A DNA stretch of 64,000 nt from Apteryx mantelli (lineage: Eukaryota; Chordata; Aves; Apterygiformes; Apterygidae). The stretch's first letter is position 1. Every line of letters begins with the position of its first letter. A model generated the notes under the pieces. That model made no database searches. It saw nothing but the letters and a program-made list of their open reading frames with translations, and was not told where the DNA came from. Of this stretch, positions 12,401 to 27,400 are shown piece by piece. The DNA lies in the NCBI RefSeq assembly GCF_036417845.1, contig NC_089994.1, forward strand, positions 15,766,001 to 15,830,000, given 5' to 3'. The translations under genes and the position numbers were made by a program.

Positions 12401-15400
12401 TCAAAGATATGTTCATGCTTTCTTCTCCCCACTGCGGCATTAAGCACTGCCAGAGGCGAATACTCTAGACCTGTCACTGATACAGTAGAGCACATACTGG
12501 GCGGATCTGTCATGCCACTGCCTTCAAATCTGTGAAACAAAATGATTATGTTTACAGGACTGGTTCACCACAACCGAAATAAAGCAACCACAGAAAGAAC
12601 ATTAGGACAGCATCCTGGCTTGTGCCTTCAAAAAAATCAGCTCAGCTTGCTTGTGATAAATGCTGCAGCCTGAAGTAACAGCTGGAAACCATTATCCTAT
12701 TACAGCGTCTGCTCTGCTGGCACTGTTGCCAGGCTAGACACAGACCTCAGTTCTGCACTTCAGCATCAGGACTGACAGGATTATTTCTGTCTCTCCAGCT
12801 ATTCCTCACTTCTGGTGGCATTTGGGTCTAAAGAGCATTTGTCACATCTCCCGGTTTGCTGACAAAACTCCACTCTGAAATAACTGCTTCAGAGAAACGC
12901 TGCTGAGCAGTTTTCACCTAAAGGAAAAATCACCATCAAATAAATAGGCTGATGAAAACAGGATTTGGCTTGCAAAGGCAAAAGGCTAGCTCCTAGATTC
13001 CAAGTCAGCATGCTGCATTCAAGTCCTGCTCCTCCCAAAACCAGTCTGTTTTGCTGAGTAAGAGTGGCAGGACATGTCCTCCTGACTGGGGTTTCCCCAC
13101 TGCTCAGTACCTTTAAGGACTTCTGCAGTATTCCAATGGGGAAGCCCTTGGTAGGGTCCGTCGTCAGCCAGAGGCGAAAGTCTGGGTGAGGCTTCGTAAT
13201 CTTCTCCAGCGCTTTCTCCAGATCGATAAGCCATCTCACCAACAGGTGACAGTTCTGCAACATTAACCACAGTCCACGAGCCACCACGTTCTCCAGCATT
13301 TGCAGAGCAAGCTTAGGAGAGGGAAAGAATTGCCTGTGAGTAACTCTCCCTTTATCCTGAAAGCAAACCGATTCTGATGGGTTAGTGCAGTGAATTTCTT
13401 CTTATAAGCAAGCACACTCGGCCTTTTCATTAGCTTTAGCAGACTTACCAGAATGCCCCTCATTAAGAACAGACCTGTTCTATTACCACAAGAAGTTGCT
13501 CTGAAATGCTCTCTTTATTTCATTAATTCCTTTTGAAATGAAAGTCATGCAAAGCATTCAATGATTCCATGGGCTGGAAGAGGGTGGTGATGAGAGCTTT
13601 AGAGCTGGTGCTCTAAATGAAGCTAACAGGAGTTCTCCCACTGGCTGAAATCACAGCAAATTCAGTGAACTGCTAAGCTTTGGAGATCCCTGCCTTAGTG
13701 TCTGTAACAAAAAGGGAAGTGGACAGGAAGGACAGAAAGAGCAGCAGGGTGTCTTTTTGGCCAACATGTGACTTCCAGTCAACTCATGTCCATACGCAGA
13801 GAGACAGGGTCACTGATTAAACTTGGAAAGACTACAGAGCAATATCTATTCAACTCAACAATTTTTTAAAACAGATGACAAAATCATTTTGAATCCACCC
13901 TTACCCAAACTGTAAAATCAGCCAACCAGCCAAATGCCCCCTTGCAAGTTATGGAAAAGCATTATTCCCAGGCTGGCAAATTGTATGTCAGGTCTGAACC
14001 GCAAAGTAATTCCATTCGGAATGGAGCAGGCATTGGAAAGGAAATTTGGACAGGCCCATAATGTTCGGAATATGATTTGCAATTCACCCACTAACTTCCT
14101 GTACACAGCATGTTCCTGCCCTCCCATTGAAATTACCTTTTCTTGGCCTTGTCCCATGGCTAGGAATTTGAGTCTGTTCCCTCCAAAGCCTGTTCTCTCA
14201 GCCAGTTTCATGAGGTCACTGGCAGGATCAGAGCCAGGACTTAAGATAAAAACAATTGGTGAGTAAGGACTGCTCTGCTCAAAGATAGCTTCAAAGCTGA
14301 TCACAGGGGGCTGCACATACCTGGCAGGAAAGGAAGCACAATAAACTGCTTTGCTAATTTATACAAAAGCAGCCACTTCACATCAAAGTTTATTGCAGAA
14401 TGTATATGGAAATGATACAGAGACAAACTATGCTCTATTGTTTAGACAAATTACATAATTTATATAACTGATGACAACTCCAGTTTTGTGTGAGATACCT
14501 GAACAGTGTGATTCTGATTTGTAATGAGAGAGTGACTTACTTCTCACCCATTGTCAGAGTAACGTAGTCTGTTACTGCCCGATATACCCGGTCCACTCGG
14601 AAACACCGTAGAAGTAGGAGTTTCTGAAAGTTTGTGAGATTGTTCTGGTACTGCATGGGGAATGGCATCTGCTCCAGAGCATCTATATCATACCACTGGT
14701 GAAAAAAGATGGGAGATGATGCAAATTAATCATATGGATCTATCAGTGAAATTACTAGGAAAGGCAGAGAAAAGCAGTTTGATTAACAAGGGGCTAAAAC
14801 CAAGAGACATGAGGAGAACAAAGAAGAAAGTCAATCAACTGTAAAGAAATATTAAAAGATTGTATTAAATGAATGTCAAAAATTCAACTTTTTCAGTATA
14901 AAAAAACTACAGTCCAGAAACACATTCATACTTTCATTTTATGACAAGTAGTTCTCTTAAGATACAGAAAATAGCATTTTGAGCAAAAAGCATTGACAGA
15001 TTGCTTACAGAAAGATTTCTTTAAAGCAAGAAGACAAGCAATGAAACTAAAGGCAGAACAAAGGAAAGTCTTTGTTTGTAACTAGACTACAGAACTCACT
15101 GCCACAGGATCAAAGCACAATTTAGCACAAAGTAAAATGAAATCTGTTGAAATCAACAGTAAAAATCCTACTGTCTTCAACAGGACAAAGAACCTAACGC
15201 ATTTGTCTGGAAAATAGAATACCTACAGTGTAACAGGGAAAACTGGGGGGGGGGGGGAGTTTTTTTTTAAATAATAAGAGACCTCATTCTTCTTTAAATA
15301 AGCCAGGATTAAGCTTGACTAACTGAGGTCAAGATGAAAAGCAGGGCCTTGACAGAAAAAGCCAGTGGTCACATGCCTCCGACGGCGTGCTGTGGTGCAT

Positions 15401-18400
15401 TGCATCACACTTGAACATTTAATACCAGAAGAAAAACAAGGGGAGAAAACAGGATTGCAGAAAAGCACATACGTTTTTCCATACATCTGGATTTTTTTCC
15501 ACATCATCTGGAAGAGATTCAAACTTCTCAGGAAATAGTTCAGACAGGTGAATTAGGTCTTCCCAGCCTTGATCTGGAAGCCAAGCACACGGTTTCTTTC
15601 GTGCACTCTTCTCCAGGGAAATATTGCCTAGTTGCATTCAGAAAACAGAGTACATGTTCATGGCATGAATTTTCCAATACATGACCACACATACAGTCCC
15701 ACTGCGCAGGGGGAACCACTTGGAAATTTGTTTCTGGAAGCACAGTAAGATTAAATTGCTACACTGAAGAAAAGAGGACATTGCTTGCAAAAGCCAAAGT
15801 TGTATTTTTGCAACCATTTCTAAAACCATTTATACGTAGTCAGAAAATCACTAAGGAGTATTTTCTGAGGTAACAACCTAATTGTCCAAAGCTAATGTGA
15901 GATTAGTCAACATGTTCAGTGAAAGGAGATAAGCCTCTTCATGGTTCGACAAAGAGAAAACAAATGCAAATAGCAAATTCCGCAATTTCTGTAAACCAAT
16001 ATAGCTCAGCTAACTTCAGTGGGTTTCTCTAGATGCTAGCTCTTACAGCCAATTATATCTAATCAAAATCTATCTGCAAAAGATCTTTTAGCTATAGCTG
16101 AATATAGCTATATATTCATATAGAAATATTCAAGTTACCTTTTAAAAAGAAGTCAAGTTCTTCTTGTGGAACTCTGCCATCAGCTTGTTCTATCTTGACA
16201 GTCATATTAAAGGAGAATAGTAACTTGTGCTTCTCAAACAAGCCTACATTAAAAGGACAACATTTTTAAAAAATCTGCTGATAAAACATGTGGAACTAGA
16301 GCAAATTTTAAATCCGGATCCTGCATCTGGTCACCCCACAAAGATCAGATTGATCAAAGACAGGGTTTTGGATCAGGCCTTACAGAAGGATGGATCAACT
16401 ACAAGTTTGGAGTCAAAGTGGCATCTGTGAGCAACATCCAAGGATGTGAGATCCACTGTTTGGATTTGCTACTTGTAATTGATATTGTATTAAGAAAAAA
16501 ATATTCTTTAACAGTTATCTTGGTAGTAGGCATAGTTTCTTCAAACAGAAATAGCAGGGAATGAGAGTAAACCCCAAAACACTGCAGGGAACTGAACAGT
16601 TTGGTAGATTGATTAACGTAAACCAAGCAAAGGCACAGCCTTTAACAAGCATTTGCCCAACACAGTATCAGCCCATCACCAAACCACACCAACCTGTACA
16701 GCCATAGTTATAGATGTTGAAAGTCAATGTATCCATGATATTTTTTAACCTCTTCAGAAGAATAGAACTAGGCATGGATTTCCGAAGAGAGAGTCCAAAA
16801 ACCTCTAAGAAGGAGACCAGTGAGTACTGGTACATGATGTTCACAAGTGCCATTTCAGACAAAACGAAGAATAAAATGGCTCCCCTCTTGGCAGCTGGTC
16901 TGTAGCCATCTCGAAGCTGATCAATATCCACCGCTGTCTTCTCAGCCAGATTGAGTTTTTCAGTCACCTAGTCAGACATTGGTCTTACCACATGTAATTA
17001 CTGCACTGATCCATAGTATGTATATTATATCACAATAAACAGAGCTATTCTATTGCTAAGCACATTGAAACAATTGTGAACATTTAGGATTTAAAATGAC
17101 TGCAAGTAACAGCATGCATTAAAATCCTATGAACACCAGGATGCAAGTTACTAAAGACTAGTAGTGTCCACTATTCAAGTACATTTACTTTAAAAAGTAC
17201 CATATTTAAGTAAAAATGCAAGTGATCTTTAAATACTGTATTGGTAAAATGTCTCCCAGAGCAAGGGAAACAGCTCTCTGTGGAGAGATCCAGGCTAGTC
17301 CTGGATCCTACATGTCCATTTAGAGTCTGTGGAGAGAAAGAGACTCTGCTGAGACACGATTTATCTTATCTGAATGCAGATAATTGAACTAAGTCAGAAG
17401 AATTGCGCTGTAACAGTGCATGTCTCTCTCTGTTGACTGTACAGGGAATCTGGTCAGGTAACTCAAAAGGAAGAAGTCTGTATTATAAACATCAAAATTT
17501 ACAGTAAATTAATCCCACTCTGTGTATTTATGAAAAATAAAGGGAAGGATTTACACAGAATCATGGAAATAGTGTAGGAAGGGCCCTCAGGAGATCTTGA
17601 GTCCAACTTTCTGCCCAAAGCCAGACTATCACCACCACTAGATCAGGTCAGCTGTGACTTTGCCCAACTAAGGCCAGAAAAATTCCAAGGATGTAGATTC
17701 TATATCCTCTCGGAGTAACAGATGTATTCATTTTTCATTTCAGACCTGATACAATACAGGACAATTGTTGTCTCAGATCTGAAAGAAATATATCACCTAC
17801 TCTGTTTTAGCACTGTAAACAACCATTACTTGGGTCCTAATAAGAAGGACTTTCCTAAAGATAGGATTTGGTTTTCTGATGCAATAAAATACTGCCCAAT
17901 ACCAAAAGATACATTAGGGTTCCAAATTTGGTCCACCCTCATAGTGTCAAGCAAACACACTGTAACTGTGAACATGTTTCAGAGCCTCTTAAGACAAACT
18001 TGGCACTTAGGTAAGTTGAGGTACTTATACCACATCTTATGGACTGATGTTTTCAAGTTAAGAGTGTGACTTTTAAGTTATACACAGCAAGTTCTTCAAG
18101 AATTAAGTAGGTTTTTGGTCTCCATACAGATGGTAGATGTGCGTTTACAAGAATTCTCGTATCTGACTACTCATGAGAAAACTCTCCTATTTCCTTTCAA
18201 GCTAATTCCTAGCTTCAAGGATGAATGAAGATGAAGCACAATGAAAAGGAAAGAAGAGGTTCTACGAGCAGATATCCTTCCTAAAAGCCCAGAGTTGGTA
18301 CCTCAGTAGCTTTGGATTTTGCCTCTTCCAGGGTTTGCACCAAGTCCACGTTGTCCAACATGTTTCCTGTGGAAGTTGCCAGTTCCCGAAGGAGAGAGTC

Positions 18401-21400
18401 TTCAAGGTCTTTCAGCAAGTTTCTGTTCTCACTTGTCTCCTGTATGAGATGCTCCCTCTGCTCTTCCAGTTCTCTTCTTTCAAAACCCATAATGACACTG
18501 AGCAACTGATCCTCAAGGCCTTTTAGTGTAACTACAGATACAATATGTAGACAGCAGACAGGTTTTTTTAAAAACAAGGACAGCTTTTAGGCAACTTATT
18601 TCATTTTGATCATCTTATAAAACTACAGCTGTGCAACATAGTGACTTGGTTAATAACTGTATTTTAATTCTACCAGTGCCTTCTAATGTGATAGGTACAA
18701 GAAGAGCTATTTAGCTCTGTTTCAGATAAAGAGAGAGAAGTGAGAAGAATTTTGTATTAAATCAGATTCTAATTATAAGAGAGACTAGGAATTTTTTATG
18801 GTTTCATTATTGTTTCAGATAAGCACCAAGGCCCTAAACTTGTACTACAGCACAATCACTAGTTTGTTACTAAAAGCATGCTTTTGCTTACCTGTATAAT
18901 TGATAACCATAGCTTTGCCAAACACGGAGGGAGAATACTTCGGGTTTGCTAATTTGGTGTTCAAGTACAATCTAAAATTACTGTCATAATCAACTTCTTT
19001 GTCACCCAGGACAATGAACGTTCGCCCCTGTGCAACTTTGATATTCTTCTCTAAGACATTGTCTATCACAGGATCAATGTATTCATCAACATCATGGAAC
19101 AAGAAAGGGCTTCCATACTTTATGGCCAATTCTAGTTGTTTAAGGAAGTCTGGGTCATTAAAGGAAGCCATCTGCAAGAGAATAATGCGAAGATATGAAA
19201 ACAGAACTGATATTCAATTTGCTGAAGATTATGATTTTATAATAGCTGCAAGCACTAATTAAGTTTGCTGCTTGTTGACGCAGATCTGCCTTTCCCCTTA
19301 CAGATGAAATAAACTGCCCTCGTACAAAACAATGAAGGTGCATGTTTTTTTCTATCAGTTGAGAACAATTGCCATTTAGAGAACTATTCTTCAAATTTCC
19401 AACTATGCCTCTAACTGTGTTATTGTCCAACACAAAAACTGTATCCTGGAGCTGAGATAAAACACAAGCTACACTGGCCTTTCTGTTACACTATTTTTGC
19501 AGGTACTGAGGCTAGCCAAGATCCTAAGCAAAACATCACACTCAAAAAACTGAAGGTCATGTGAACAGTGATACTCAACTACCTATATTAAGATGAAATA
19601 GTCACCACATTTTTCAATATGTAACTGGTTCCCTGTTCAAGGTAACAGATATTTATCTTTACCCTCAGGTTATTTTTTTCTTCTTTCTTCTTAATCCAAT
19701 TTAATGCCTGTTGCTGTGGGTCAATACAAAGTGGGAAGCGACCTGCACATGTTGTCAGAATGCCATTTTGGATGGAGAGCTCATCTGGAGGCAATCCTTG
19801 GGAAACCCACCTGGGAAGGGAATGGATCAAAGAGTAGGCTGGAGAAAAAACTTGGTGGGAGAACAACACATTTCATTTGTCAGTGAAAATATGCAATCCA
19901 TTGAGCACTCTATCAGAAATACAGGGAAACACAAACCACACGTGATTGTGAAACAGTCTCAAAACAGGGACTGACTTGGTTTTGAGTCATTTATAACTAC
20001 ACTACCCAACACACTGCTGTGGTGAGTAATCCTGCAGTAGCAGAAATATGGACTAATTGAGAATAGGTTTAATTCCAAATTCACTGAAGTCTACAAAAAG
20101 ACTCCTGCTGCACTTTGAGTTGAACACATATTGTAGATAGCCCCACAGAAAAAAAAAAACCTCTAAAAAGGCATTATACGGGTCTAGGTTCAGTGAATAT
20201 CCTTGGAGTGCAAAATACAATGGTTTATTATAACAAACATCCCCAGTTAACTGGAAGAAAAATGATTTGTCTCCTCGTTATCTTTGGGACATGAAAGTAA
20301 AATGGTTTCTCTCTGGAATGACTGTGCACCACCACCCACAATGCCAATTCTATCCTACAAATCTAGATCCAGACTCCCACTTCACAATTCCACATACAGT
20401 AGTCACTGGACTTCTTGACTGGACATACCTGCTAACTTCCACCTCATTAGTCAGGAGGCTTTCTAACCTAAAAGGTTGACTGAGAGGAATCTCTCGTGAA
20501 AGGATATCTTCTTGCCACACTTGATAGATCATTTCATTACGGAACTCCCAGTTGAATGCTCCTTCGTAGCTCAGAAAGGCGGCACAGAGCAGACAGTCTC
20601 CAAGCAACTTCACTTTTCGTATTTTGAATTCCTCTAATTCCTTTGCCCACCTGATAGAAAAATACAGGAATCTTGGATCAGTCTGTACTAGAGAGGTGAG
20701 GGTTACAGGCAGAATTTCCAACTGCTTCTACTTTAGCTGAAGGTTGAGATAGAACTTCAAACTTACAATCAGTTGCTCTCTCCTCATTATGATAGTCACC
20801 GATATTTGAGTTGATCTGAACCTTCCTCCTTTTAGTCTGAGCTCACCTTTTCCTTCTGCATTAAAAATCGCTTTTATTGTTTTTCAAGCACTAATGGATA
20901 TTAGCTGCTTCGCAGAAACAAACATCACAGGAAGTGATGTTTCCAAAAGTGTCTCAGTTTGGTAGACTTTAACTCTGACACATGATCCTTAATGTCAAAG
21001 TTGTTTCTCTCTGGGTCTAGACTTACCTCTTGTTCTCAGATCCCAAGCCAGAGATAAGCTTGTCAGCAGCATTTAATCTTCTCTGCATAATCTCTGCTTC
21101 TTCTTGTAACTGTTGCTTTTCTGTTATTGCCTCTTCGTATTTGCTCCCCAAAGCTTTCAGCTCATCCTGAATTGTAGCCAGTTCTGCCTGTATCTTTTCC
21201 AGTTCCCGTTTACTTAAGTAATAGTCCCGTTCTAGCCTAGCCACCTACATTATGAAGGAATCATTAAGAGTATCAGAGGAAAGAAAGGTTTTGGAGAGAA
21301 ATCTTAAATTCTCAGATTTCTTTTGGCTATTTCATATATTTTAAGGCACCCTGGTAATAAACAGTGTAAGTCAAAATAGCCAGCACTGTTTCTCACCCAG

Positions 21401-24400
21401 CTCTCCCCATCCCAAACATATTCAGTATGGTCTGAATCGGCAGTTTCAAAGTAGACAAATCTCCTAAACTAGGGTTTTGTACCCACTAGGTATATTAAGT
21501 ACGTGAGCAGTCCTGTTGACATCGGAGGTAAGCAGGACTGTCATCCTGTGACAACATAGGAGGTTAGTCCACTTAATAACAGAGATATTAAGGCCTTAAA
21601 AATTGTTAGACCTGTCATTCGACAAATACACTTTCTCAGTAGTCAGCTGTATATAAGAATCTTTCCTTGAGAGAAAGTTTCCCATCATCTGCTGGATGTG
21701 AGATTACAAAACTCCACCTGAACAGATCCCGCTCTCCTGCTTCAAGCATTGGCCCAAATGGGAAATCCTACAACAGCCTCATGACACAAACACAGCAGTT
21801 AACTGTGTACCTGCTCAACCATAACTTCAGTGGTTCTACTAAACACCTCTTTTTAAGCACTTTGAAGAGGAGAAATGGGGCAGCCTATGAAATTGTCAAG
21901 TGTTATTCTTCTCATCAGAGTCATGCTTCATCTTCCTGTGAGTTCAAATCCACACACCCTACCTTCTCTCTCTTTGGCCTGACTTCTTTAGCTACATCAC
22001 AGTAGCTCATCACTGCTTCCACAAACTTTAACATTCCCAGTCCTGCTCTGCTGACAACTTCCATTTCCTCAAAGGTAGTATTAAGATTCTTTAACAGAGC
22101 TAAATGGGGAAACACAAAATATTGCAAGTGAGTTGAATTACAGTGCAGAAATCCTCAGAGAAATAGCTTTCCCCACCAGCATTATCTGAAGTGCCACTCT
22201 AGTTCTGTAGTCCTGGAGCAAGGCTGTGATAGCCAATATGAAACATTTGTCAGAATATTAAAGAGACTTTGACCTTAAGATGAAGCTAGTGGGCTATAAC
22301 AATACAAGCATGATATTGCTAGCGGTTTCTCAAGTTCTTTGTCCAAGAAGCGAGTGCATTCAGGAGTTGTTCAGCATGTCTCAAGATCCTGGTTTGTTTT
22401 CTGAGCAGCAGTTAGATGCCATTTTGTTAAAAGGGCCAAATTCCCCTCTTAATGGAATTACTCTGGATTACACTCATGGGAGCATGGGCAAGGTTTGGCC
22501 CATAAGCTTTAGATGCAGCTTATCTTCTTTCCACTATGTACATATCACATCTTAATCGCCACCACACAGATGAGGTGGTAATGCTACTTTCTAAGTGGCT
22601 AAAAGCAGACAACAGTCCTGCTCAGCTGTCCTGTTTATTTCTTGCTCCCTCTAAGCAGAAGTGCCTGAGACCCTAGTTAAGACATAAACTGGATGTAGTA
22701 AGTAGCAAAAGGTCTTTGTGCTCTGAAAAACCCAGTCACCCCAACAGTGTAACACCTGCAGCATTGTGGACAGCGCCATTCCTTTGCACAAAGTGAATCC
22801 CACATTCCCTGACAATGCTGGAAGGACTGCTGATGACATGGGAGGTCACATTAAGAAGATGCTACATTCATTCCACATACACAGGTCAGTAATTTACCTC
22901 GAACGGATTTCACTTGGCTCTGAGTAATTCCATCAAAATCTATCTCCATTAGGGATCGCAGGAAATTTGCCTCAGACATCATTCCTTTGGCTGTCTTCCA
23001 GTTTAATTCTTTGTACCCTCTCATTATAAGGATACATTCACAGACAGTCTGCACCTGCTTAGGGGGTTTTGCAAAAGATCTAGAAAATAGATGAAGGAGA
23101 CAATGGAGGAGACAAAGCACATGATACCAGACACAGATACTTCCTGTTAAAAGAGTCACTGCGATACGACAAGATTGTCGTACACAAAGTGAAAAAGATA
23201 ATCCAGGACAGACAAGGGAAGACTAATTAGACAAGGGATCAAAAACAATTATTCTATTCGGACAATTTGATCAGCAAGAGACTAAAGTATTTCAATTGTG
23301 GAAGGCCTAAAATCCTGAGCCATGATGTTCTTTCCTAGGCTAGTGAAGCAGCTGTCCATTGGGAGGAGCAGTACTGGAAGAATCCAGAGATCTACAAGAG
23401 AAAGGACACTCAAAAAGTGTGGCAGGGAAGGGAGAGCCATTGCTATTTCCGAGACAGCCAAGGACTGGATGTACCTTTACATCTGTCCCCAAATACAAGA
23501 TGTATTATAAAAACACAGGAAGTAATTCAGCAAAGAAATACATTTTCATGCTATCAAAGCATCCCTGAAAAGTAAGTGTTGTGTGTTCCTATTCACGCAA
23601 AATAAAAACAGAGGAGGAATAAAGCGATTCGAACAGCCACTGCTTAGGCAAAACCCATAGCAGTTCCCAGTGCATCAGACGCAAGATAGAGAATTATGGG
23701 GAAGACACCAAATGTACAATTGGAAGAACAGGCTTGTGGGGAAGTCCTGGACTGATTCCTGTCAGGGGATTTTGTTGTGACCTCTGCATCTGGACAACAT
23801 ATGTCCTGACCTTTACCCACACACAATGCAGGTGGGGAAGGAGAGGCTAAGGCTCAGCCCCTGCAAACAAGGGTCCCGCAGTAAATATCCAAGAGTTTAC
23901 ACTACTGCAGATCCAAATGAATCACCTGATCTCAGTAACATCGGATTTGTCAAGCTTCTGCAGCTCCAGTTTGGCAGCTTCTAAAATAGGCAGGGCCTCA
24001 GCCAGGGCTGTCTCAGCATCCTTCTTCTCCACACCAATAATCTTATTCTGTTCCTCTATTTCTACAGCTTTTTCCTCAGCCATTTTTTTCTTCTCCTCAG
24101 CTAGGAATTGTAAAGGCAGAAACATAAATGGATTATTCAAATCTGTATCCAGAACTTATACTAATAGATGTGCTCCTGGCTCAAAATCAGAAATTACCAT
24201 CAGCTCAGTACCCTTTCGTTGGTATCTTGCCAATGTGTACAGGGCTCCTCCCATCACTTTTTGGTTAGGAACACTGTTAGTGTTCCACATAAGAGTGCAC
24301 ATAATCACTTTTCCTCCTATTCCTCCCCTGTGTCTTTCCTCTAACGGTCATTTACAGAATCAATAAAGTCCTTTTCATGCTAATGCCTCTTTTCTCCATC

Positions 24401-27400
24401 GCTCCCAATGCCTTGGGAAGGGAAGAGAAGGGCAGGAGAACACAGTACTGAGTGGGATCATCAGTATAAAGTACTGTAGGCCAAATACATTGCAAAGATG
24501 CCAATCTGGGTAGGATAGAATACCTGCTCTTGTAGTAGGACACTGGATCGGCAGAGACAGAACAAGAGGGTCATCTGTTGGAGCACCTGGAGCTCATAAC
24601 AGGATCTCCCAACCCAACACAGACTATGTGCGCCTTGCTTACCCTGCAGGACACCTCAGTAGCTGTAAACTACTTGCCTACTGCTGTGTTTGTTGAAATC
24701 TCTTGTAACAAAGCCTCACAGGCAGCTGATTTTTCTGCTAATACAATCTTTTGCTCTGCAAGTTTCTTGTTCAGCTCAACCAGCTGTATACTGGCTTCCT
24801 TCAGTTTATCTAAGCCCCCATCCAGCCGTTTACATTGTGCTAGGTAGAAAAAAAGAGAGAAATATTAGTGATTCATTGGGACTATCACACAGTAATAGAC
24901 AATCTCACAGAAAGCAGATACGCTTATAGCTATACTTTGCAGCAGGCATCCTAGGTTACAAAAGGAAGATCAGTGGAAGAGATTTTTTCCTTTCGTAAGT
25001 CTCCCACCCAAGATGGTGTTAATGCCATCTGAGCCATCCCACAGAGGCCCTGTGCCATGGCTTCCTTTTCATATGACATTGTTCATGTTTTATCCTCTTC
25101 ACATATTTCAATGCCCACAGATCTATAAATGAGAGCTGTTGCTTGAGGAAGAATGTCAAACCTTGAGTTGGACTGAGCTGGTATATTCAGATCTAATCAA
25201 ACTCTCCCCAAGCAGAGGAGTGTCTGGACTGGAGATTCTGGCTCAGGTTTATCTACAAAAGAATTTGGGGAAAGCCCACTATTTGACACAAAGCCTGAAC
25301 ATTCACATGTGGCAAGGATATTGGTCCAATGTCAAAACCAGAATCCAGCACAGCACTTGAGATAGAATTGATAAAATTATTTTTGCATTATGTGGGTAAT
25401 ATGTGGGATTTTCACCACAAAATGTTTTTCTGCTTACAACATTTAAATCACTTATTAAAAAAGAGAAAGCATCTACACAGCCTTACCTAAAATGAACTCA
25501 TTTTTCTCCTCCAGCAATTTTGAATAAGTATGGATAAAATCAAGGTAATTTTTTGGTGTGACATAGTTGCTACGTCTCAGCTTCTGCAGAAACTTCTTGC
25601 TGAAATCCCCTACAGATTCATGTACCATGACTATGTGCTCAATCACCAACTTCGAGCTCTCTGATGGGACACGTGGGCTAGTTCCTAAAATTGGGCAGGA
25701 GAAATAAAAAATTCCAAAGTTTTTTTTAAGAGTATGTTAATTATCATCTTCCTTCTTTTATGTACATCAAAGTCAAGGCACAAAAAAGTCTGCTTTCCGG
25801 GGCAAAAAACAGGTCAAGGCACAGCTCAGAAGAGAACCCAGGCATGCTGGTAGCCAGGCCATACCTTCTCCTGTGTTGGGATACTGAATTTTAGAAAATT
25901 TTAAATCTATTTGAGTAAGAAACTTCCATAAGAAAATGCTTTTTGATCATGATTTTGCATCACCAGTTTAGAGTCAAGGTAACAACCCCAATGAGAAAAC
26001 AAATCATGAGATCTACAATACCGTCAAAGTAAAGAATGTATTTCTTGGACTATCCCAAGAGTTAAGAGGTTAAAAATACTGACATTTTACATACCGACAA
26101 AGGATTTTGCAACTGCATACAAGGCTTGGGGAGGCCAGGGCAAGAACCAGTCAATACCAGTGTTGTTGACAAGACCTTAAAATAAAAGAATAATATTATC
26201 AGAACAATTCCTTTGTAACATTAGCCTGTAATCTGGAAGAAAGGCCTGTGTTTAACTTTATTTGCATCAAGAATTCACAGGATCTGTCTTAGTTGACTCC
26301 TGCTTAGCAACAAGATTTACCACAAAATCAATAACTCCATTTTAATAGTAAATAATCACCTTTGCACCTGTTTCCTGCTAACCCCAAAGTACCATTTTTT
26401 AGGATGTACTATTGTACAGGATGCAGTACAGAAATGTAACAAGATATCTTCATGCCTAGGCTGGGATTCCCACCAGCACCCCTCTTTCAGGGGTCTGTTG
26501 ATTCCCCCAGAGCTGCTTCCAGCCACCTGTTCTGAAGCAGCACCCAGCAGGCTCAGGTGCTTTTGTTCTGAGTAGTGTCCCTCTCACCCTGTCCTTCTGG
26601 CTTTGACCCTGGCTTTGGATATTTATATGTGTTTCTCTTACCACCGTCTTAGTTTCATAATGATTTAATACCACACATTCTTCTGTAAACTACAGAAGAG
26701 AGGCCGTAGGCACAGGCCATCTGTTTGTACATTTCCAGTTCAGTGAGAATGACCAATTGATTTCTAGCCTGTTCAACTGGAAAATGAACTGATCTGGTAA
26801 ATGTTAATCAATAATTCCCACTGATATGTGGTAATTAACTGCGGAAAAAAAATGACACACTACAAATCCTTAATCATGAAACCTGCTCTGCTCAGCTTTA
26901 GTCGCCAAACATCTATGCACATCCACTAGAGACCTTCTGTTGCCTGCAAACCTGTATCTTACAGGGAAGGGACCAAGCATTGTATATAATTGATACCTGG
27001 GAAATTCCTGCACCACGTTCTCAGGGTGTCCCCAACTGGGGACATTCCCAGGACAATATGAAGGTTGCTTGCACATTTATTTACAAAATATTGCCAGACA
27101 CTCTCTTTAGCTGGGCTCATTCCAGCTTTAGTAGCTTCATCTCCAATCTGACTTAATATGGTGTCTTTTTCATCATCTGGAAAAAGGGCTGGCACCATTC
27201 CTGCAACATAAGAACAGAAGAATGCTAGTGAGAACTATGCTGACTGTAACAGAAAACCATATGGCTGGCGACAGGGCAGATCAGAAACCAGAGAGTCAGG
27301 AATTCTAACCCTAGGGTCAGCAAAAATGATTCTGGGTAGTTTTGAACCTGTTAATCTCTCCATGCTTCTTCTCTCTTTCCATGGAAAATAGAGAGGAAGT

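Noticed and set aside
13918..14136. Continuation of the exon 70 open frame past its donor
   Set aside because: The donor GAAAAG|gtaatt gives an exact phase match to exon 71 and conserved protein; the extension is intronic read-through.
15055..15180. Possible CR1-type relic (cagaactcactgccacagga)
   Set aside because: Only one short resemblance to a remembered consensus; not enough to call a repeat.
17722..18069. 115-codon open frame on + in the exon 65/66 intron
   Set aside because: No recognised domain, no splice or promoter context, and it sits next to a CR1 relic; most likely chance.
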